A stretch of DNA of 8,134 nucleotides from CAYLLT01 sp964591605 (GTDB lineage: Bacteria > Planctomycetota > Phycisphaerae > UBA1845 > PWPN01), in assembly GCA_964591605.1 (NCBI GenBank), contig CAZQEN010000343.1:1-8134 (forward strand). Reading direction: 5' to 3'. Under the pieces are notes generated by a model. That model saw only the letters and a list, made by a program, of their open reading frames with translations, was not told the DNA's origin and did not search any database. Positions 3,761 through 8,134 of the stretch are shown here, piece by piece. The position numbers and the translations under genes were made by a program. Within the stretch, counting starts at the first letter, position 1. Every line of letters begins with the position of its first letter.

Positions 3761-5740
3761 ATGGCCAGCACGTCTGGCATCAAGGCCGGCAAAGCGTTTG
3801 TGGAGCTCGGCGTCAGCGACAAGCTGGCCAAAGGGCTCGCGGCTGCGCAGAAGAAGCTCCAGGCGTTCGCGGGCGCGGTCACGACGGCTGGCAAGTATCT
3901 GGCCGGCATCGGTGCGGCCGCTATCGGCGGTCTGTTTGTGGCGGCCGAATCGTTCGGCAGAACAGGCGATGCCATGCTGGCCATGTCCGCGCGCACGGGG
4001 ATCGCGGTCGAGAGCCTGTCGGAGCTGCAGTATACGGGGGGTGAGGTCGGCGTCAGCATCGAAAACGTCGAAACCAGCATCCGCAAGATGCAAAAGGCGA
4101 TCGGCGAGGCCGCACAGGGCAGCGATCAGGCCTCCGAGGCCCTGGGGAAGTTGGGCCTGAGTGCCAGTCAGTTGCAGGCAGTCGCACCCGACCAGCAGTT
4201 TGAAATGATCGCTGATCGGCTCAGCGCGATTCAGGATCCGGCCACACGTGCCGCTTTGGCGATGGAGGTGTTCGGCAAATCGGGCACCAGCGTGCTGCCC
4301 ATGATCGCGCTGGGCAGCAAGGGCATCGATCAGCTCCGCGAGAAAGCGCGCAAGTTCGGGATCGTGATCACGACGGAGGCCGCGGAGCGCGCCGATGCCT
4401 TCGATGATGCACTGGGTTTACTGCGAGCAACGCTCTCGGCCGTCAGCCGGGCACTGGGCGAGGCCATCGTGCCGATGCTGACGGATTTCGCGACGCGGGC
4501 GGCGGCGGTCGTGGCGAACATCACCAGGTGGATCAAGACGCACAAGGACCTGATCGTCACGGCATTCAAGGTCGCGTTGGCGGTCACGGGCATCGGACTC
4601 GGCCTGATCACGCTGGGCGTCGTGATCAGCAAAGGCTTGGCGTTCATCAGTGCGCTGGGTTCTGCCGTCTCTTTCGTCACGGGCACTATCGGTGTGCTCG
4701 GCACGATCATCAGCGGCGCCCTGCTCTCGCCGCTCGGGCTGCTGGCGGTTGCGGCATTAAGCGCAGGTGCCGCCTTCCTCTACTTCAGTGGCTATGCCGG
4801 CAAGTCGGTCGAGTGGCTCGGCGGAAAGCTGAGCGAACTGATCGGATGGGTTTCGGACCTGGTGGGCGGCGTGATCGATGCGCTGCGCGCCGGCGATATC
4901 CAGCTCGCCGCACGCATCCTGTGGCTCGGGCTTCAGGTCGCCTGGGAAGAGGGAACCGCGCTCCTGCAGCGGGTCTGGCTCGCGGGTAAGCAGGCGTTTC
5001 TGACCACGTTCTATGGCATGTGGTACGGTGCGCTGGCGCTTGCTGAAACGGTCTGGCATGGTCTCGAAGTTGGCTGGATCGAGACGACCTCGTTCCTGTC
5101 CAGTACGTGGGAGAAGTTCACGTCGTTTGTGTCACTGTCGTGGGAGACGATCAAGAATCTGGCCAGCAAGGCGTGGAATTACATCAAGGGCCTCTTCGAC
5201 GAGGACTTCAACGTCGAGGCCGCCAATCTGGCCGCCGATCAGGCGCTGGTCGCGGCCGAGCAGCGGCTTGAAGATCAGAAGAATGCGGCGCTTCAGGAGA
5301 TCGAAGCCGCCCGCCAGGACAAGCGCGAGCAGACGGCCAAAGAGCACGAGGCCACGATGGCGCAGATCGGCAGCGCGTACGAGCAGTCCGTCGCAGACCT
5401 GGCCAGCAGCAGCAACAAGAAAATCGAAGAGGCCAAAGCCCAGCTCGCCGGCGCGAAGGCAGCGCTGGCTCAGTCGATCGCTCAGGCCAAACAGAAGCGC
5501 GAGGCGTCCGATCGGAGCAAGGACCTGGAGTCGCCCGACTGGCTGGCGAAGGCGCAGGACCTGCTGGACGGCCTGGACCTGGCCGGCGCGAAGATCGGCG
5601 TCACCGGCACGTTCAACGCCGCGGGCGTGGCCGGCCTGGGTGCCGGCAGCGATGCCCAGGAACGCACGGCCGTCGCCAGTGAGCGCATTGCCAAGAACAC
5701 GGACAAGATGGCCCGCCAGCGGCCGCCGGCGTTTGCGTGA
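3761..5740 (+). CDS. phage tail tape measure protein (TP901-1-like core)
   Basis: This 659-aa protein spans the tail lumen, sets tail length during assembly and may help DNA cross the host envelope. Its N-terminus (GIKAGKAFVELGVSDKLAKGL, AAAQKKLQAF) leads into a small hydrophobic segment (about 45-64). A core typical of tape measures follows: GRTGDAMLAMSARTGIAVESLSELQY in pieces at about 66-91, then EALGKLGLSASQLQ, QFEMIADRLSAIQDPATRAALAMEVFGKSG and AIVPMLTDF. Residues about 266-347 are a long hydrophobic block with several potential membrane spans. A Trp-rich region follows (about 380-475; VAWEEG, VWHGLEVGW, STWEKFTSF, SWETIKNL, AWNYIKGLFDE), then a long Glu/Lys/Ala coiled coil (about 480-588). 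The end contains GVTGTFNA, GLGAG and ERIAKNTDKM, which is typical. No peptidase or muramidase motif is visible. AGAGGGA (3748-3754) is a good SD. At about 0.15 nm per residue it predicts a tail near 100 nm. Confidence 0.93.
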   Translation: MASTSGIKAGKAFVELGVSDKLAKGLAAAQKKLQAFAGAVTTAGKYLAGIGAAAIGGLFVAAESFGRTGDAMLAMSARTGIAVESLSELQYTGGEVGVSIENVETSIRKMQKAIGEAAQGSDQASEALGKLGLSASQLQAVAPDQQFEMIADRLSAIQDPATRAALAMEVFGKSGTSVLPMIALGSKGIDQLREKARKFGIVITTEAAERADAFDDALGLLRATLSAVSRALGEAIVPMLTDFATRAAAVVANITRWIKTHKDLIVTAFKVALAVTGIGLGLITLGVVISKGLAFISALGSAVSFVTGTIGVLGTIISGALLSPLGLLAVAALSAGAAFLYFSGYAGKSVEWLGGKLSELIGWVSDLVGGVIDALRAGDIQLAARILWLGLQVAWEEGTALLQRVWLAGKQAFLTTFYGMWYGALALAETVWHGLEVGWIETTSFLSSTWEKFTSFVSLSWETIKNLASKAWNYIKGLFDEDFNVEAANLAADQALVAAEQRLEDQKNAALQEIEAARQDKREQTAKEHEATMAQIGSAYEQSVADLASSSNKKIEEAKAQLAGAKAALAQSIAQAKQKREASDRSKDLESPDWLAKAQDLLDGLDLAGAKIGVTGTFNAAGVAGLGAGSDAQERTAVASERIAKNTDKMARQRPPAFA

Positions 5741-5744
5741 GATC

Positions 5745-5756
5745 GGGGGGGAAAGG
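5745..5756 (+). promoter_or_regulatory. purine-rich ribosome binding site after the tape measure
   Basis: A run of seven G (5745-5751) followed by AAAGG ends directly at the ATG at 5757. It decides the start: the reading frame is open far upstream into the tape measure gene (to 5013), but only as an Arg-rich shadow frame. The G7 run is also a typical place for sequencing length errors, harmless here because it is intergenic. Confidence 0.6.
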
Positions 5757-6557
5757 ATGCCCGTTGTCGTCCAGGAGCGTTTCGAGAGCCGGCGCGTCAA
5801 GATCGGCACCAACCCCAGCGCGGAGCTGAAGTATTGGATTCAGGGCGCCGCGACGGAGCTGGAGGCCCGGGCGAACCTGCTCTCGAACATCCCGGCAACG
5901 TACCAGCTCGACGCCGGGGGAACGATTCAACTGCCGCTGCTGGATTACGAGGTCGAGCCGATGGGCGTCGACCTCTGGGATGCCGTCGTGATGTACGGCT
6001 GGCAGGCGCAGGCCCAATACAGCTTCGATACGACCGGCGGCACGCAGAAAATCACGCAGAGCCGCGCTACCGCACAGAAATACGCGCTGCCCGGCAAGAC
6101 GCCGCCCGACTTCAAGGGCGCGATCGGCGTCACCAACGACAGCGTTGAAGGCTGCGAAGTCACGGTGCCGGTGTACGCGTTCGCCGAGACGTATTACCTG
6201 GCCGACTCGATCGTCACGCCAGCATACAAGCAGACCATCTATAACCTGACGGGCTGCGTGAACACCGTCGCGTACAAGGGCTATCAGCCCGGCGAGCTGC
6301 TGTTCCTGGGCGCTCAGGGCGCCAAGAACGGTTACCTCGAAGGCTGGTCGGTCCAGTTCAGATTTGCGGCTTCCCCGAATCAAACCAGCCTGACGATGGG
6401 CGAGATCACCGGCATCGACAAGAAGGGCTGGGAGTATCTTTGGGTTCGTTACCAGGAGGCCGAGGATACTGCGGCCAAGGCCCTCATCCGCAAACCGGTC
6501 GCCGTCTACATCGAAGAGGTCTATCGCAAAGGCGATCTAACCGCGCTGGGCATCTGA
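5757..6557 (+). CDS. conserved phage tail protein downstream of tape measure, exact role unknown
   Basis: The product is 266 aa, starting at ATG 5757 after a purine-rich RBS 16 nt past the tape measure stop. I recognise it from memory as a protein repeatedly found after the tape measure in planctomycete-type prophages. The strongest sequence signatures are VVVQERFESR at the start, FDTTGGTQKITQS (90-102), PDFKGAIGVTNDSVEG (117-132), AETYYLADSIVTPAYKQ (143-159), GELLFLGAQG (179-188), GWSVQFRFAASPN (196-208), IDKKGWEYLWVRY (220-232) and KPVAVYIEEVY (246-256). It has no signal peptide or membrane span and looks beta-rich. Position suggests a distal-tail, hub or baseplate component. A tail-tube-like fold is possible, because no separate tube gene is visible, but that is inference. 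Stop and next start are separated by one base. Confidence 0.85.
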   Translation: MPVVVQERFESRRVKIGTNPSAELKYWIQGAATELEARANLLSNIPATYQLDAGGTIQLPLLDYEVEPMGVDLWDAVVMYGWQAQAQYSFDTTGGTQKITQSRATAQKYALPGKTPPDFKGAIGVTNDSVEGCEVTVPVYAFAETYYLADSIVTPAYKQTIYNLTGCVNTVAYKGYQPGELLFLGAQGAKNGYLEGWSVQFRFAASPNQTSLTMGEITGIDKKGWEYLWVRYQEAEDTAAKALIRKPVAVYIEEVYRKGDLTALGI

Positions 6558-6558
6558 C

Positions 6559-7386
6559 ATGGCGCTCTCGAAGGTCAATCAGGGTGACCCACTGCAGATT
6601 CCTGCTGATGCGTGGAACGCGATGGTGGACGCTGCGATCACGCACCGCAACTCCGGCGACGGCGGCGGCAGCGGCTACCGCGAGTTCAAGCGGCACGGGC
6701 TCTGGGTACCCGTGCGCAACGACAGCGGCGATGACCGCAAGCGCTTCGAGATCCTCGCGATTAACGGCTCGGTGCTCGACCCTGCTGATGACCTGGAGAC
6801 GTTCCAGAACCGCGTCGCATTCAAGGGCGTCGTTCCGACCGCAGACAAGGCCGGCCTCTTCGTCGTCCTGCAGGAGCCGATCCATGAAGACGCTGTCGGC
6901 CTGGCCTGCATCATCGGGATCACCGTCGTCAAGCTGGACATCGCCTCTTCCGCAGACGAGAGCGCCACGTTCGCCGACGTGAAGGACGGCGCGGCCGATC
7001 GCCTCAGCGTCAACAACGACAAGGGCGCCCAAATCCTCTGGAAAGAGCCGGGCAACGATCCCACGAATGGGAAATGGGGCATCATCCGGATCGGCGCCGG
7101 CGGCGACGGAGGGACACTCAAGTTCGCGAAAATCACCGGCCACGCCGGCACCGCTCCGCCGTATCGATACACCGCGATCGAGGTAGTGCACGACGGCTCG
7201 AGCAGTTTTGAGAGCGGGAATTTCATTGCGGTATCGGGCGGCACGGACCTCTCCTGGAAACTGATTAACCTGCCGGAGACGAATGCCGTCGGTTCAAGTC
7301 CGCTGAAAAACGGCGATGTCGTCGGGTTCTGGCCGATGGGAAGCAACTTCGCGTGCTGCAGCTCGAACGACAAAGGCACGTACTGA
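6559..7386 (+). CDS. conserved phage structural protein (tail-tip or fibre-associated), role unknown
   Basis: The product is 275 aa. It begins MALSKVNQGDPLQIPADAWNA, followed by a predicted helix and a Gly-rich linker (33-39). A compact domain with VPVRNDSGDDRKRFEIL (50-66), FKGVVPTADKAGLFVVLQEPI (in pieces, 88-108), ACIIGITVVKLDI (116-128) and ILWKEPG...KWGIIRIG (159-179) comes next. A second, C-terminal domain starts near residue 187 (FAKITGHAG, YRYTAIEV, LINLPETNA, GDVVGFWP) and ends with a Cys pair at 265-266. The first domain resembles, from memory, a widespread uncharacterised protein of planctomycete-type prophages that lies downstream of the tape measure. I assign no biochemical role. 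It starts one base after the preceding stop without a visible SD, so translation is probably coupled to the upstream gene. The best guess is a minor tail or baseplate-peripheral protein. Confidence 0.83.
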   Translation: MALSKVNQGDPLQIPADAWNAMVDAAITHRNSGDGGGSGYREFKRHGLWVPVRNDSGDDRKRFEILAINGSVLDPADDLETFQNRVAFKGVVPTADKAGLFVVLQEPIHEDAVGLACIIGITVVKLDIASSADESATFADVKDGAADRLSVNNDKGAQILWKEPGNDPTNGKWGIIRIGAGGDGGTLKFAKITGHAGTAPPYRYTAIEVVHDGSSSFESGNFIAVSGGTDLSWKLINLPETNAVGSSPLKNGDVVGFWPMGSNFACCSSNDKGTY

Positions 7387-7387
7387 T

Positions 7388-8134
7388 ATGGGATTCTTCG
7401 AGCTCGAGTTCTGCGATCAGGACCGGCGCGAGCGGCGCCGATTCAAGAACTCCATCATGTACCGTGCTCACGTGCGGCTCCTCCGACTCGCGGTGAACCT
7501 CACCGAGGATGTGGGCATCCTGTTTCGCCTGGGCGTCAGCGGCCCGAACTACCTTCACTACGATCAGCGTCCGAACTTCCAGAGCGACGATTTCGGATGG
7601 GGTAAGGGCATCTACATCATCAATCCACGCGGAAAGCTGAGCGACTTCATCGCCGGCTCGTGGTCTAACGACGGCGGGATGCCTGAACCAGACGTGAGGG
7701 CGTTCGAGAACTATCAGCGCGGGAACGTGAGCGCGTTCGAAGTGACGCCTGACGAGAGCGGCGCCGTCATCACGACCGGATGGGCTGGCTTCATCAGTCG
7801 CGTGCCGTGGGCACCTCGGGGGAACTGGAAACCCGATGACTACGACATTGAGTATCCCAGCGGGCCCCCGTTCCGCGTACCGCCGCCCTGGATCGACGTG
7901 GCCCCCTGGGAGAAGCCCGCCGGCTACCCCTGGAATACGCCGAACATCTTTCACGGCTGGTGGGAGGAGTACCAGAACTGTCTCGATCCTGTGGACAACT
8001 ACGGCGGAACGTGCCCGACGCACCCGCCGCAGAGCGGTTATCCGAGCTGCCCCACCTGCGCGGCACAGGGCATCTGGGGCCTGAGCGTCTATCCGGTGGG
8101 CTGTGTCTACGTCACGATCGAGCGGCAGGCCGAG
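7388..8134 (+). CDS. Trp-, Pro- and Cys-rich phage protein, 3' end outside the window (partial)
   Basis: The frame opens at ATG 7388, one base after the previous stop, and runs 249 codons to the window edge without a stop. AAAGG at 7372-7376 is a weak SD 11 nt away, so coupled initiation is likely. I do not recognise the family. The N-terminus is charged (CDQDRRERRRFKN). A middle part has strand-like segments (DVGILFRLGVSG, GKGIYIINPRGKLSDF, FEVTPDESGAVITTGWAGFISRV). A Pro/Trp-rich stretch with P-W at residues 140-141, 167-168, 173-174 and 181-182 follows, then HGWWEEYQN. A Cys cluster comes last: C198, C209, C221, C224 (C-P-T-C) and C239, which could bind a metal or form disulfides. Its codon pattern matches its neighbours, and the long open frame with tight spacing makes coding nearly certain. 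By position it may be a tail-tip, fibre or adhesin-like component, but that is inference. Confidence 0.78.
   Translation, partial: MGFFELEFCDQDRRERRRFKNSIMYRAHVRLLRLAVNLTEDVGILFRLGVSGPNYLHYDQRPNFQSDDFGWGKGIYIINPRGKLSDFIAGSWSNDGGMPEPDVRAFENYQRGNVSAFEVTPDESGAVITTGWAGFISRVPWAPRGNWKPDDYDIEYPSGPPFRVPPPWIDVAPWEKPAGYPWNTPNIFHGWWEEYQNCLDPVDNYGGTCPTHPPQSGYPSCPTCAAQGIWGLSVYPVGCVYVTIERQAE

Noticed and set aside
3242..4093. 283-codon open frame on the minus strand
   Set aside because: Antisense to the gp10-like and tape measure genes, both of which are clearly recognisable; the product is Arg/Ala/Leu-rich without motifs.
5013..5756. Upstream extension of the 266-aa gene into the tape measure
   Set aside because: The extension is an Arg/Pro-rich shadow frame, while the RBS at 5745-5756 and the family-typical MPVVV start place the true start at 5757.
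5613..6383. 256-codon open frame on the minus strand
   Set aside because: Antisense to the tape measure end and the conserved 266-aa gene; explained by codon bias.
6484..7191. 235-codon open frame on the minus strand
   Set aside because: Mirrors the 275-aa conserved gene; no independent support.
1..8134. CRISPR array, defence genes, tRNA, integrase, transposase or attachment site
   Set aside because: I looked on both strands and found no spaced direct repeats of CRISPR type, no cloverleaf, no terminal inverted repeats and no protein with recombinase or nuclease signatures.

Overview
The window reads as part of a tailed-phage genome or prophage: a tail-morphogenesis module preceded by a small membrane/lipoprotein pair that may belong to lysis. 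All ten genes I support lie on the + strand and are packed head to tail, with gaps of 1 to 18 nt, one 113-nt out-of-frame overlap, and only one gap of any size (771-845). No stretch over 300 bases lacks a gene. No integrase, att site, tRNA, CRISPR array, insertion sequence or defence gene is visible, so prophage versus free phage cannot be decided here. GC content looks high (about 60% or more by eye). From memory, the tape measure, the gp10-like protein and the two conserved proteins after the tape measure resemble proteins common in (pro)phages of Planctomycetota. That host assignment is an inference without a database search.

Layout. 2-379: 3' end of an unrecognised gene with a Pro/Gln/Ser-rich tail. 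398-646: small lipoprotein. 534-770: holin-like small membrane protein, overlapping the lipoprotein gene in another frame. 788-826: perfect 14-bp GC-rich hairpin in the only real intergenic gap. 846-1211: unrecognised 121-aa protein. 1213-3297: 694-aa tail-fibre/baseplate-like protein with an apparent signal peptide, Gly-punctuated repeats, four W-T-N-A-R repeats and a C-terminal BppU-like domain. 3302-3757: HK97 gp10-like protein. 3761-5740: tape measure protein. 5757-6557 and 6559-7386: two conserved phage structural proteins of unknown exact role. 7388-8134: start of a Trp-, Pro- and Cys-rich protein that runs off the window.

How the genes fit together. The gp10-like protein probably acts at the head-tail junction or tail terminus. 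The tape measure sets tail length and may reach the host membrane. The proteins after it are placed where distal-tail, baseplate and fibre components normally lie. The 694-aa protein is a candidate receptor-binding or baseplate-peripheral component. Very short junctions, three of them of the form TGA-N-ATG, suggest one long transcript with translational coupling. I found no clear promoter. The most unusual points are the lipoprotein/holin-like overlap built on a 12-nt tandem repeat, the Sec-type leader on a fibre-like protein, the tail-less hairpin between the possible lysis genes and the tail genes, and the absence of a recognisable tail-tube gene or tail-chaperone pair next to the tape measure.
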